Of a stretch of 64,000 bases of DNA, positions 38,301 to 48,549 are shown in pieces. The stretch covers positions 13,983,933-14,047,932 of the forward strand of contig ML664173.1 of NCBI GenBank assembly GCA_007570785.1, in the 5' to 3' direction. This DNA is from Antilocapra americana (lineage: Eukaryota; Chordata; Mammalia; Artiodactyla; Antilocapridae). The notes below the pieces were generated by a model. It made no database searches and had not been told where the DNA came from. It saw only the letters and a list, made by a program, of their open reading frames with translations. The position numbers and the translations under genes were made by a program. Within the stretch, counting starts at the first letter, position 1; each line of letters starts with the position of its first letter.

Positions 38301-41300
38301 TGAGTGATGTTATCTAACCATCTAATCCTCTGTTGGCTCTTCTCCTCCTGCCCTCAGTCTTTTCCAGCATCAGGCGGCCAGAGGGTTGGAGCTTCAGCAT
38401 CAGTCCTTCCAGTGAATATTCAGGGTTGATTTCCTTTAGGATTGATTGGTTGGATCTCCTTGCAGTCCAGAGGACTCTTAACTCTTTTCCAGCACCACAG
38501 TTCAAAAGCATCAATTCTTCGGTGCTCAGCTTTCTCTGTGGTCCTACTTCACATCCATATATGACTACTGGAAAAACCATAGCCTTGATCATATGGACCT
38601 TTGGTGGTAAAGTGATGTCTTTGCCTTTTAATACGGTGTCTAGATTAGTCATAGCTTTCCTTCCAAAGAGCAAGTGTCTTTTAAATCTCATGACTGCACT
38701 TAATGTCCACAGTGATTTTGGAACCTAAGAAAATAAAATCTGTCACTGCTTCCATTTTTTCCTTTTCTGTTTATTGTGAACCAGATGTCATGATTTTAGT
38801 TTTTTGAGTGTTGAGTTTTAAATCAGTTTTTTCACTCTCCTCTTTCCCCATCACCAAGAGGCTCTTTAGTTCCTCTTTACTTACTGCCGTTAGAGTGGTA
38901 TCTACATACCTAAGGGTGTTGATATTTCTCCCGGCAGTCTTGATTCCAGCTTGTGATTCATCCAGCCTTGCATTTCACATGATGCACTCGGCATAGAAGT
39001 TAAATAAGCAGGGTGACAGTATACAGCCTTGTTGTACTCCTTTCCCAATTTTGAACCAGTCCATTGTTCCATGTCTGGTTCTAACTGTTGGTTTTGACCC
39101 ACATACAGGTTTCTTAGGAGACAAGTAAGGTGGTCTGGTATTCCCATCTCTTTAAGAACTTTCCACAGTTTAATGTGATCCAGACAAAGGTCTTCATGTA
39201 GTCAGTGAAACAGAAGGATGTTTTTGTGGAATTCTAGCATTTTCTGTGATCCAGTGAATGTTGGCAATTTGATCTCTGGTTCCTTTGCCTTTTCTAAATC
39301 AAGCTTGTACATCTGAAAGTTCTTGGTTCACATACTGTTGAAGCATAACTTGAAGGATTTTGAGTATTACCTTGCTAGCATGTGAAATGAGTGCAGAAGC
39401 AGAAGATATTAAGAAGAGGTGGCAAGAATACACAGAAGAACTATACAAAAAAATCTTCATGACCCAGATAACCATGATGGTGTGATCACTCCACCTAAAA
39501 CCAGACATCCTGGAATTTGAAGTCAAGTGGGCCTTAAGAAGCATCACTACGAACAAAGCTAGTGGAGGTGATGGAATTCCAGTTGGGCCATTTCAAATCC
39601 TAAAAGATGATGCTGTAAAAGTGCTGCACTAAGTATGCCAGCAAATTTGGAAAACTCAACAGTGGCCAGAGGACTGGAAAAGGTCAGTTTTCATTCCAAT
39701 TCCAAAGAACAGCAATGCCAAAGAATGTTAAAACTACTGCACAATTGCACTCATCTCACACACTAGCAAAGTAATGCTCAAAATTCTCCAAGCCAGGCTT
39801 CAACAGTACATGAACCATGAACTTTCAGATGTTCAAGCTGGATTTAGAAAAGGCAGAGGAACCAGAGATCAAATTGCCAATATCCGTTGGATCATTGAAA
39901 AAGCAAGAGAGTTCTAGAAAAATATCTGCTTTTGCTTTATTGACTATGCCAAAGCCTTTGACTGTGTGGATCACAACAAACTGTGGAAAATTCTTTAAGA
40001 GATAGGAATACCAGACCACCTGACTTGCCTCCTGAGAAATCTGTATGCAGGTCAAGAAGCAACAGTTAGAACTGGACATGGAACAACAGACTGGTTCCAA
40101 ATTGGGAAAGGAGTATGTCAAGGCTGTGTATTATCATCCTGCTTATTTGACTTCTCTGCAGAGTACATCATGTGGATGAAGCTCAAGCTGGAATCAAGAT
40201 TGCTGGAAGAAATATCAGCAACCTCAGATACACAGATGACACCAGCCTTACGGCAGAAAGTAAAGAGGAACTAAAGAGCTTGATGAAAGGGAAAAAGGAG
40301 AGAGAAAATGTTGGCTTAAAACTCAACATTCAGAAAACTAAGATCATGGCATCCGGTCCCATTGCTTCATGGCAAATAGATGGGGAAACAGTGAGAGACT
40401 TTATTTTCTTGGGCTCCAAAATCACTGCAGAAGATGACTGCAGCCATAAAATTAAAAGACACTTGCTCTTTGGAAGAAAAGCTATGACCAACCTAGACAG
40501 AGACATTACTTTGCCAAACCTCTACAAAGGTCCATCTGGTCAAAGCCATGGTTTTTCCAGTGGTCACATATGGATATGGGAGTTGGACTATAAAGAAAGC
40601 TGAGCACTGAAGAATTGATGCTTTTGAACTGTGGTGTTGGAGAAGACTCTTGAGAGTCCCTTGGACTTCAAGGAGATCCAACCAGTCCATCCTAAAGAAA
40701 ATCAGTCTTGAATATTTATTGGAAGAACTGATGCTGAAGCTGAAGCTCCAATACTTTGGCCACCTGATGCAAAGAACTGGCTCATTGGAAAAGATCCTGA
40801 TTCTGGGAAAGATTGAAGGTGGGAGGCGAAGGGGACAAAAGAGGATGAGGTGGTTGGGTGGCATCACCGACTGGATGGACATGAGTTTGGGTAAACTCCG
40901 GGAGTTGGTGATAGACAGGGAAGCCTGGTGTGCTGCAGTCCATGGAGTTGCAAAGAGTCGGACACAACTGGGTGACTGAACTGAAGTAACATGTTGTATG
41001 GTAAATCTTGTTGATACATATTAAACTCTGAACTTTAAAGGCAGAGCAAAGACAGTTTTTAAAATATCCACAGGAAATTCCCGAGACTTGGCCATATATC
41101 AGACTACCAGTAGTTGTAACACACAGGCTTAGTTTTCCAAGGCACGTGGAACCCTCCCAGACCAGGGATTGAACCTGTGGCTCCTGCATCGGCAGGCGGA
41201 CTCTACCACTGAGCTACCAGGGAGGCCCTGCTCCTAGTATTTTTTAGAGTTGTGAGTTTTGTTTTGCTTTTGTTTTTTGTTTTGTTTTGTTTTGGTCATA

Positions 41301-44294
41301 AAGGAGTGTTGAATTTTATTGAAGGTTTTTTCTGTCTATTCAGATGATCATGGTTTTTGTTCTTCAATGTTCTAGTAATATATCTGATTGTCAGATGTTA
41401 AACCAACCTTACATTTCTATGATAAAAATACTTGATCATAGTATATAACAATTGCTAATTCAGATTTTCTGTCTTTTTAGGAATTTTTCCATTTTACCTA
41501 AGTCATCTAGATTGTTAATCTTTTAATTTCTGTAAGGTTGGTAGTGATGGCCTCCTCTTTTAATCCTGGTTTTAGTAATTTGAATCTTCTCCTTTTTTCT
41601 TGGTCAGTCTGTCTTAAGTGTTTGTCAGCTTTGTTGATCCTTGTTATTCTATTCTGTTAGTTTGGGTTATAACAATACTATAGATGAGTGGATTATGAAC
41701 AACAGAACTTTATTTTTCACTGTTCAGGAGGCGTGACGTTCAAGGTCCAGGTGCCAGCATGGTCTGGTTCTTGTGGGGACTCTCCTCTGCTTGCTAACTG
41801 CCAACTTGTTGCATCTACACACGGCAGAAGGAGGAGGAGACAGCTCTCTGGGGTCCCTTTTAAAAGAGCATCAGTCCTATTCATGAAGGCTTCACCCTCA
41901 AGGCCAGATTACCTCCTGAAGGCCCCACTTCCTCAATGCTATCCCGTTGAGGGTTAGGATTTCAGCATATTTTGAAGAGAGACAAAGATTCAGTCCATAA
42001 CACTTACTAATGTCAGTTGTTGTTCAGTCGCTAGGTCATGTCCGATTCTTTATGACCCCAAGAACTGTAGCACGCCCAGTAGGACCTGTAATAATATTCC
42101 CTCTTTCTCTCTTGATAATGGTAATGTGTTTTTTTTCCTTTGGGTATGTGTATATATATAGGTGTGTGTAAGTATGGATGCGTGTATGTAAGGGTGTGCA
42201 TACGTATGTATATGCATACATATGTAGATATGTGTAAATACACAATGGATTGTTTGGGATGAAAGATTTTAGAGGAATACGCCAGGGATTTGGTAATGTT
42301 GGCTGCCCCTGGGGAGAGGAATTGAGTGGCAAGGGCCCCAGAGTAGGAAGGAGACTTTTCACTGAGGTTTTTCTCTACATTTTGGTTTTTGTAACCATGT
42401 GACTGTTATTACGTATTCTAAAACTTAAGGTGTAAATTTTTTAAAAAGTTAATGAACCAGGGAAGAGATGTCTGTGTTAGAGGCCTCTATCTGTCTGCTC
42501 CCCGAGGTTCTTGACTCCGGTCCATTGTTTTCTTCCTCCCTTCACATTTTCTCTTGCCCTTTTCCCTTCTGGAACGATCCAGTCAAGGATCTGACTGCCG
42601 TTTCAAGGTGCAAGGTTCTGACCCTCCTTCCCTTTCTGTGAGTAATAAAACTCCTCTCTCTGGTCTACAGAGCGACCTGCTGGCTGGGCTGAGTCCGTCC
42701 TTGAGGAAGACACATCTGAGTCTGAGCCGGACATCCCCAGGTAATTTTCTTCCAGTTGCCTCTGCTTGCATCCCAGCTCCATTGAGGTGTATTAGAGAGG
42801 CTCCTTTTGGCTTTCCTGGGCCTGATTTGGGGGAACACTTTGCTGAGCTTTCTCTTCCCCCTAATACATGATAAAGCTATAGAGGAACATATTGGTGTGC
42901 AGAGGCCAGAGGCGACCCACCCAGGTTCTTAAAGATGAAAACCCCGTGCACGTTTCCTTAGGAGTAAGGCCTCACAGAAGAGCGTGCTGACCCACAGTCA
43001 AGGGTACATGAGGTAGATACTTCACCAGGTAGCAAGAGGAGGGTGGGGGGTAAGGAATGTCAACAGGGCTGAAAATAAATGTGTCTGTTTCTAGGCTGAT
43101 TTTAGCTAAGACTCTCTGTCTCTGGTTAGCATGGGAAGGAACTTGCTGAGGTTGAGTTATTTGGGCTCATCCATTAAAAAGCTTTATAAAATGCACAGAG
43201 AAGGGACCTTGGGAGAAGTTCAGTAGTGTCTGTTGACTGGCATCTGCCCCCTTCACCCTGTAGGACTGCGGGCACCATCCACCACTGCCTACACCTGACC
43301 TCCGTGTATACCCATTTCCTGCCCCAGCATGGCCGCCCAGAGGTCACCACAATGCCCCTGGGTCTGGGAATGACAGTGGATTACATCTTTTTCTCAGCTG
43401 AGTCCTGTGAGAATGGGAACAGAACTGGTAAGCCTGGTGGATCCTGGATTCCCAGACGCCACCCCCGAGAGTCCCTGGGAGCTGATGGTAGGTCAGGCAT
43501 CTTATCACATGAGTTGGGCTGCTGCGACCTGCCTGGCAAAGGAGCAGATCTCATACCTGCCTGCCGCTGGTCATCCTCATCGCACTTCCCTTAGGCCTTT
43601 GCCCAGCTTCTCTTTTTATCTATGTAGCAGAACAAGCCACCCTTCCTTTCTCAAGATGAAAATAAGAGCACTAGGAGGCAATTGGATTTGTTCAGTGGCA
43701 GCTGGCTAGTGAGGGACATGGTGAGGTTAGAAACCCAGTTTCTTGTCTTCTCGCCTCTCACTGTAGTCACAGTGTGGCATTCTGTCAGCCCCACGCCTAT
43801 TTTGTGTAAAGCATGTCTTTTACAGTGTTTGGATTTTATGTTTAAAAATCAGATTTTACATAGAAACTCTGGGTTTCTGACTTCTCTTGGAAAATCGGAA
43901 GATGTTGTCATGCTGAGCTTGGAGGTGCATTCTCTAGTTTGCCACAGCCCCCTGAACCCACTCGCTCTATTCACTGACAAATCATGGAGTATCCGAGAGG
44001 CTGCAGGAGGTGAGAGGGAGGGTGGGTGGCCGAGAAGATGCCACGTCTTGAAGGTGAAGCTCCCGCAGGCCCCCTCCTGCCGGGATGCGTGGTGGTGGCT
44101 GCGCTGCCCACCAGCCTCCACTCTGTGCTCCAGATCGCAGGCTCTATCGGGACGGAACCCTCAAGCTCCTGGGCCGGCTCTCGCTCCTCTCTGAAGAGAT
44201 CCTCTGGGCTGCCAATGGCTTACCCAACCCCTTCTGCTCTTCAGACCACCTCTGCCTGCTGGCCAGCTTTGGGATGGAAGTCGCTGCCCCATGA
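25921..44294 (+). CDS. ANGEL1: ANGEL1, angel homolog 1 (CCR4/EEP-family protein)
   Basis: Ten coding exons join in frame: 25921-25984, 29008-29586, 29977-30203, 30664-30733, 31321-31754, 34012-34138, 34448-34558, 42671-42740, 43264-43427, 44134-44294. They give 2007 bases, 668 codons plus stop (human about 670). A hydrophobic N-terminus ([17 protein letters not shown]) is followed by an acidic linker to about residue 235, then the endonuclease/exonuclease/phosphatase fold. Catalytic-type motifs are intact: Asn249 in LMSYNILAQ, Glu296 in CLQEVQ, Asp431/Asn433 in [10 protein letters not shown] and Asp653-His654 in SSDHLCL. Residues 505-511 (YSRDFLL) match the eIF4E-binding consensus YxxxxL-hydrophobic reported for Angel1. 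The family includes CCR4 deadenylases, and the paralogue ANGEL2 is a 2',3'-cyclic phosphatase. The human protein is reported at ER/Golgi membranes and the cap complex. The gene runs tail-to-tail with VASH1. Confidence 0.97.
26915..27030 (+). mobile_element. L2 3'-end-like fragment
   Basis: tagaatgcaggctccaggaa, ggcagggctgtcagttctgc, tatagtaggcactcaattca follow the L2 3'-end layout. Confidence 0.6.
27505..27710 (-). mobile_element. MER-type hAT-like relic
   Basis: gggtttcccactctcagtac, actattgacatttggggctg, aaccactagatgccagtagc and atcacccctcaaagtggttg match, in order, a common old nonautonomous hAT-Charlie-type repeat in reverse. The exact subfamily is unresolved. Confidence 0.65.
28235..28620 (+). 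mobile_element. MIR-like relics
   Basis: Two MIR-like stretches: tttacagtcaagag with aggtcacacag near 28285-28340, and aatacttgtaaagtacttag followed by gtgcctgacacatagtaagc near 28560-28610. Confidence 0.6.
28709..28921 (+). mobile_element. Bov-tA SINE with target-site duplication
   Basis: Forward copy in ANGEL1 intron 1, sense to the gene. Ten-base repeats atgggactta at 28699-28708 and 28922-28931. It ends about 85 bases before the exon 2 acceptor. Confidence 0.92.
29008..29586 (+). CDS. ANGEL1: ANGEL1 coding exon 2
   Basis: 579 bases, phase 1 at both ends, residues 22-214. Acidic low-complexity linker with [20 protein letters not shown] near the start and MEIPYH at the end. Acceptor tttttag, donor gtgagt. 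It precedes the catalytic domain. Confidence 0.96.
29977..30203 (+). CDS. ANGEL1: ANGEL1 coding exon 3
   Basis: Residues 215-290. [10 protein letters not shown], then the start of the EEP domain with [20 protein letters not shown]. Phase 1 in, phase 0 out, donor gtaagc. Confidence 0.97.
30664..30733 (+). CDS. ANGEL1: ANGEL1 coding exon 4
   Basis: 70 bases, residues 291-313, [20 protein letters not shown]. It contains the metal-binding-type Glu of the CLQEVQ motif. Phase 0 in, phase 1 out, donor gtaatg. Confidence 0.96.
30945..31100 (+). mobile_element. MIR
   Basis: cccattttatagggaggaga followed by ctagctcaaagatcacaaag and an octamer-like tail. ANGEL1 intron 4. Confidence 0.7.
31321..31754 (+). 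CDS. ANGEL1: ANGEL1 coding exon 5
   Basis: 434 bases, residues 314-458, the central EEP domain with [41 protein letters not shown] and [15 protein letters not shown]. Phase 1 in, phase 0 out. Acceptor cttgcag, donor gtgagc. Confidence 0.97.
32027..32118. repeat. Near-perfect inverted repeat (34-bp arms) forming a long hairpin
   Basis: Bases 32027-32060 are the exact reverse complement of 32085-32118. Inside, 32061-32068 pairs with 32076-32083, with one G-U pair in RNA and one bulged T at 32084, leaving a 7-base loop (tggtctt). It sits in ANGEL1 intron 5 and would form a 42-bp stem in the pre-mRNA. It matches no repeat family I recognise. Confidence 0.95.
32200..32430 (+). mobile_element. MIR
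   Basis: taagcacttactttgtgcca, ttttataaacaagaaaccta, ggtcacttactttctctagt and gtggtggagccaggatttg follow the MIR layout across its length. Confidence 0.75.
34012..34138 (+). CDS. ANGEL1: ANGEL1 coding exon 6
   Basis: 127 bases, residues 459-500, [20 protein letters not shown] to CHPMSS. Phase 0 in, phase 1 out. The last residues (HPMSS) differ from the human form as I remember it (HPKRS), the least conserved stretch of the exon. Confidence 0.95.
34448..34558 (+). CDS. ANGEL1: ANGEL1 coding exon 7 (eIF4E-binding motif)
   Basis: 111 bases, residues 501-537. The Tyr of the YSRDFLL motif is encoded at 34459-34461. [20 protein letters not shown] follows. Phase 1 at both ends, donor gtaatg. An 8.1-kb intron follows. 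Confidence 0.96.
35997..36036 (+). mobile_element. Bov SINE tail fragment
   Basis: cagagtcggacaggactgaa followed by gtgacttagcagca is the 3' tail of a BovA-type element without its body. Confidence 0.6.
37984..38174 (+). mobile_element. Bov-tA SINE with target-site duplication
   Basis: Forward copy (gcttcccctgtggctcagct to acaactgagcaactttcact). Ten-base repeats ttggatatgg at 37974-37983 and 38175-38184. It directly abuts the BovB pair. Confidence 0.92.
38190..39390 (-). mobile_element. BovB (RTE) LINE, 3' part, reverse orientation
   Basis: The reverse-complement strand carries the BovB reverse-transcriptase C-terminal half and 3' end. Landmarks are the caaactgtggaaagttctta, ttgatgcttttgaactgtgg and ggctatggtttttccagtag equivalents. 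It covers the same element region as 39750-40985 of the forward copy beside it. Truncated and full of frame breaks, so not active. Confidence 0.92.
39391..40987 (+). mobile_element. BovB (RTE) LINE, 3' part, forward orientation
   Basis: 5'-truncated BovB with fragments of the RT domain: [19 protein letters not shown] sequence at about 39948-39990, and RYTDDTSL at about 40218-40241, where the usual RT core is YADD. Stops and frameshifts break the frame. It ends in the typical cggacacaactgggtgactg tail. Sense to ANGEL1. Confidence 0.93.
41108..41227 (-). mobile_element. tRNA-derived SINE fragment
   Basis: cagaccagggattgaacctg, tcctgcatcggcaggcggac and accactgagctaccagggag in reverse. Head part of a Bov-tA or CHR element. 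Confidence 0.75.
41300..41645 (-). mobile_element. Old L1 ORF2 fragment
   Basis: ttaaaccaaccttacatttc, atacttgatcatagtatata, aagtcatctagattgttaat, ttcttggtcagtctgtctta: reversed L1 ORF2 sequence. Confidence 0.7.
41655..42003. mobile_element. Old interspersed repeat, family not resolved
   Basis: aacagaactttatttttcac, agctctctggggtccctttt, aggccagattacctcctgaa, ggccccacttcctcaatgct, agattcagtccataacac. This order is that of a common old mammalian repeat, possibly LTR-derived. Only noncoding sequence is present. Confidence 0.5.
42010..42080 (-). mobile_element. Bov SINE fragment
   Basis: ttgttgttcagtcgctaggt, catgtccgattctttatgac, cccaagaactgtagcacgc: tail end of a reversed Bov element. Confidence 0.7.
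42128..42245. repeat. Imperfect TG/TA/TATG microsatellite
   Basis: Alternating purine-pyrimidine tract with tatatatata, tgtgtgta and repeated catacgtatg/catacatatg palindromic units. ANGEL1 intron 7. Confidence 0.8.
42671..42740 (+). CDS. ANGEL1: ANGEL1 coding exon 8
   Basis: 70 bases, residues 538-560, [20 protein letters not shown]. Phase 1 in, phase 2 out, acceptor tctacag, donor gtaatt. A divergent acidic insert within the EEP domain. Confidence 0.94.
43264..43427 (+). CDS. ANGEL1: ANGEL1 coding exon 9
   Basis: 164 bases, residues 561-615, [20 protein letters not shown] then [19 protein letters not shown]. Phase 2 in, phase 1 out, donor gtaagc. The VDYIFFS stretch is the conserved penultimate EEP strand. 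Confidence 0.96.
44134..44294 (+). CDS. ANGEL1: ANGEL1 coding exon 10 (stop)
   Basis: Residues 616-668 and TGA at 44292-44294. [24 protein letters not shown] sequence (here DRRLYRDG), then [20 protein letters not shown]. It carries the catalytic Asp-His pair near the C-terminus. Confidence 0.97.
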
Positions 44295-46115
44295 TGGGCT
44301 CCCAGGGGGAGAGCTCACCGGATCAGAGACTGTGGAAAAACCCCACGCTTCTGGAAACTTAAATCCAAGAACCTTCGCGTCCCCTCCCTGCCCCCTCCTC
44401 GTTTCCTTCTCCCCCACGGTTAGATTTTCTCCAGGCCTGTCCACATTCTCTGCCTGTGGTCCCTGCCCCGCCGCAGCCTCTTCCTAACCCTGTGCCACAT
44501 GAGGGGGTGGCCCCGGTTGAGGCACAAGCAGGGGTCCCCCCTTCCTTCCATGTATCCAGCGCTCCCCACTGATTTTTAATTACCAGGGTTGCAGGAGCTA
44601 CTGATCTCCTTGGTTATTTGTTTTTAGGCCATTTCTTGGTGGTGCCTTCTGACCCGACCTTCTCCCTGCCTGAGACCCATGGGTCCAGCCCTCCTGCAGA
44701 CACACACATGTTGAGATGTGTGTTGTGTATGCACCCTCCCCAGGATGGAGCTGCTCTGTGCGGTCATGCCTGTCTCTGACCAGCTCACTTTCCATGCTGG
44801 GGCCGTGGGCCTCGGGCCCTGCTGCTCTCCCTTTCTCCTTTGTGTTTCATTAGGCATTCATCTGGCCAACCAGGGGGTCCGTTCCATCGGGGCTCTGGAA
44901 CAAGTAGGCCCCGCAGCCTGGGGCCGCAGACTTGGGTGCACTTCCGGTCTTTGCAGCCTCGGAGCCTCCTGCCCAGAGTGCCCCACTGGCCAGCGTGCTT
45001 CCCCCAGGGCTCATCCCTTTCCCCAGGCTGCCCTGTGGCGGGTGGGGGGTCGGTGGGCAGAGATAGTGGTTCAAGGTTCAGAGTTCTTCAAGGCTGAGGA
45101 GGAAGAACTGTCAGGAAACTCTGGTCTCCCTAGAGGACTGGGGCGAGGGTGGGAGTCCTGGGGTGGGGAGAGCAGGCAGCAGACTCGAGACCTCAGGGGC
45201 TTGCCCCCTTTCCTCACACACCTCAGCCGCAGCTCTCTGTTCCTCTCCTCCCACTGCTTTTTACTTTTTGCTGCCTACCGCATTCCCTTCCCTTTTTTTG
45301 CCCCTAGAAAAGCCCGAGATTGAGCTCAGGCCAAACCTTCTCAATAGAAAGGCGGCCTTGGGCACCAATGGCCCGAGACCGGGATGTGGCGGTGCTTGAG
45401 GGTTTGCTCCAGCAGGCCCGGCCTCCGCTGCTCGCTGTCTCTGCTTTCCCTCTCCTGGCGCGGCGGGTACTCCGGCCTGTTCAGGGGGCTCCCTCACCCT
45501 TGCTGGTCACCTGCAAGCCTTAATCTTTCATTGCTGGGCATGGCGTGGGGTGTTCCTGGCCGGCTCCTCCTCACACCTCCCATCACTCAGCGTAGCTGCT
45601 GCTGGCCCTGCAAATGTGGCCCCCAGAGCCGGACTGGAGGATATAGCTGAGAGAGGCTAAAGTCAGGGACAGTTAGCTGAGATTCACGTTTTCTTTTTTT
45701 TTTTTTTGAGAGCCAAAGACCCAGCTTGGATTCTGCTGCTGCATTCATGGTTATAAGCTTTCCAGGCCTCAGTTCTGGGGAATTCATCTCTGCGTGTATA
45801 TTTTTAAACATTGTTTCCTGGGTACTGGGCATGTGCCTGTCTGAGCCCCAGGCCCATTTGTCCACACCCCACCATCCATTCTGTTTGTCTCTTCCCGGAC
45901 ATCTCCTGAGGTGTTCTCCTTGGTTCCTACAACTAGGGCCTATCAGCTCTTCTCTTCTGCCAGGCAGTATAGTTTAAAAATGGCTAAAGATGGCAGAGGG
46001 CAGGAGCTTGATAGATAATCTTTTCCTTGTTTTCTTGTTTCTGTTTTGGAAATGAAAGGGGGGTTTAAATGGTCATTTGAATTCTCTTTTCCAAATAAAG
46101 GTTTACCTTTTCCCC
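44295..46115 (+). other. ANGEL1: ANGEL1 3'UTR
   Basis: About 1.8 kb from the TGA to the first canonical poly(A) signal on the plus strand. No Bov-tA is present. A short T12 tract lies near 45695. Open frames within it are GC-rich and not conserved-looking. The end is inferred from the signal at 46094-46099. Confidence 0.7.
46094..46099 (+). terminator. ANGEL1: ANGEL1 poly(A) signal AATAAA
   Basis: Canonical AATAAA, followed within 15-40 bases by a T/GT-rich stretch (ggtttaccttttcc, then tgttgattattttatt) suitable as a downstream element. Cleavage is probably near 46112-46120. Confidence 0.75.
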
Positions 46116-47038
46116 CCAGCTGTTGATTATTTTATTAGGATCCTGAAGGGCATGGGGGAAGGGAAGGCCTGGAGAATGAGGTGGGCAGGGGGCAAGAGAC
46201 TGACCTGGAGTGGGGCCTCTAACCCTAGATCTAGACCAGAGAAAAGGGTGGTCATCTCCTTTAGGTAACTGAGTGGATGCCCACTGCTCAGAGACCCATG
46301 GGAGGAACCGGGCCTTTGTGCAGCCTCCTGCCTTGACCTTCAAAGGGTGCAGCTCTCCATCCTCACCCCGCTTGAGGAGAGTGGTCCATTCAACTGCTTT
46401 CATTCTTATTCCATCTTCTGCCCCTGTCCCTCCCCCTAGTCCGAGCAGAGGAGGGTCTGTGGCAAAAAGCAGAACTAGAGAAGCGTTTTCCCTGGTCAAA
46501 GCTGTGGCAGCTGCGTGAGGCGTGATGCGCGTGGCCGATGCTTCTCGTGGTGTTTCTATTTCTGATCACCATCTCTTCCGTATTCCGGAGCCAGGCCTGA
46601 GCTGCGGGCCATCTGTTGCCAGAAAGTTGTCCCTCCTTCCCCGGGCTTCACTCTGCTGGGACTTCTGTCTTCCCCCGGCCTCATCACGCAGCCCCTGTGC
46701 CTGTGTGGAGAAGCCCTGAAGCCAGGTGGGGTTAAAGCCTCACCTGAACAGAAGCCCAGGCTCCACACCTTTGTCAGCACCTGAGAATCCGTGTTACTTA
46801 AAGCTCCCCGGGCACCAGTGGAACCACCTGGGTTACGATTCAGCAGAAAGAGCACTTAGCCAGGGATTAGGAGCGCTGCCTGTCATCTCAGCCTGGTCTG
46901 CGGGTAAGTTAACCCCTCCCTGTGTCTCACGTACCTTGGTGAGATGGAAATTAAAGTAATATTCTTTTCCACTTACCAGGAATTTTCAGGTCTGAAGTTA
47001 TATTGTTTGAAGGGATGCTAGGAATCCCAGAGTATTAT

Positions 47039-47071
47039 TGGTAATTACGGTAACTGGTAATTATCGGTAAC
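47039..47071. repeat. Tandem duplication of a 16/17-base unit
   Basis: tggtaattacggtaac is followed directly by tggtaattatcggtaac, one base longer. Confidence 0.85.
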
Positions 47072-48524
47072 ACTTAGGAATTAAGGATGGCCAGTTTCCC
47101 CGAGGCAGTCTGGACAGGTCAACGGCTCAGAATTATTTTATAGCTGCTAAGCGCTGAGGTGTGTCCCCAGAGACTCCTTTGCTGGCCTGAAGGGCTCCCC
47201 CGCGGTGACAACAGCCAGCACTGCACGGTGGCAGTTCAGGGGTGCTTGTCGAAGCAGAGCTCACGGAGAGGGCAACCGAGACTCTCCTTTGCTTGACTTC
47301 TTGCCACCCAGCTCCTCAGAACGCAGAGCCAGGCTGTCTTTAAGGCAGACATGGGGCTGGGTCTCAGAGAGGGAAGTGACCAACCAGTCCACTGCTGGCT
47401 TCTCTTTAACCCTGGTTTTTCTATTGTTCTTCCCCAGGTGTAGCTACTCACCAGAGGGTTGTTTCTTGATTGGTTACATAAGGCAAAGTGTGGCTTCCCT
47501 TCTGGTGGGGAGCAGTCCCCCCCGCCCCATGTTTAGGGAGAGAGGTGCCCCGAGGCCCTACACGTCACTCTTCACCCTGCACCTCTCCCATCATCTCTTG
47601 ACCCAACACACGGGCCTGGTAGGGTGATCTCTTCCGGGTTAGGCGGCTATGACCTTAACAGACGTCAAAGGGAAAACTGCCTTCGGCCCCACCCCTCGTC
47701 AGTTACCACGCCCATAAGGCCGGGGTCCTCACACAGCTAGTGGGAGTCTCCACATTGAACATTCTCCCAGGTCTTGTCTTGCCCACGACCGAGTCCTTTC
47801 CGGCTGGGGAATGGAAAGTCTGCACATTCCTACATGTGCTGCTCAGGGTGCGGTCCCTCAGGCCAGCTGAGGTGGGCCCGTCTCCATCACCTGCCCAGCC
47901 TCAGGGGGCCCCTCACCCCCTTGGCAAACACCATAAGGGTTGCCAGGCGGCCTGCCTGTGGGCCGGTCGACTTGGCCTTTGGTATGACCAGCACCCTGTC
48001 ACCACTGCCCTCCGCAGTCGTGGTCAGGATCCTTGTCAGATCTTGGCAGATGGGGGTGCAGAACTTCCACCTCTTCATATCCAGGGCTCTGAGAAGTGCC
48101 ACCTGCATTCAGAGGGCCCACCCACGCCAGTCACGTGCCTAAGTTAGGCAGGCACGTGCTGCAAGCTTGAAGCAAAGGGAGCAGAAGGAAATGCGATCAT
48201 CCTCCCAGTAAGCTGGCTTCTCTTGGGAGTCTGCGACGGCACTCAGCTCGGCGTCAGTTCTAAGACAGTGGCTGTGCGGTATCCACGGTGAGCCTGGCTG
48301 ACTCACGACCGACTCAGCCCAGCACTTAACCCAGCCCCGTTCGTATGAGAGCAGTCCAGGGGCCCACGGTGTATGAGCCCACGTCACTGAAACCCACCCA
48401 CAAGGCCCTTTACCAGCTGGACTCAAAATATGTACATTTCAGCAATGCCTTTTGTGTGAAGGGGGTATAAGCCAAGTTATTCACAAACTCTGGGCTACCT
48501 TTCTTGAAAGCCTCTTTTTTCGGT

Positions 48525-48549
48525 ATCATTTAAATTGGATTTAAATGAT
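48525..48549. repeat. Perfect 11-bp inverted repeat with 3-base spacer
   Basis: atcatttaaat, tgg, atttaaatgat. AT-rich palindrome in the intergenic spacer. Confidence 0.9.

Larger units (their letters stand above)
34559..42670 (+). other. ANGEL1: ANGEL1 intron 7
   Basis: The largest intron (8.1 kb). The first 3.4 kb is unique AT-rich DNA with only a short Bov tail at about 35997-36036. Then come a Bov-tA, two opposed BovB copies, a tRNA-SINE fragment, an L1 fragment and a further old repeat. No extra exon seen. Confidence 0.85.

Noticed and set aside
39817..40603. Reverse-transcriptase-like frames as a possible active gene
   Set aside because: Fragments of a 5'-truncated BovB with internal stops and frameshifts. 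No complete frame.
44718..45323. 201-codon frame downstream of ANGEL1
   Set aside because: Lies within the ANGEL1 3'UTR, has no recognisable domain and biased composition only.
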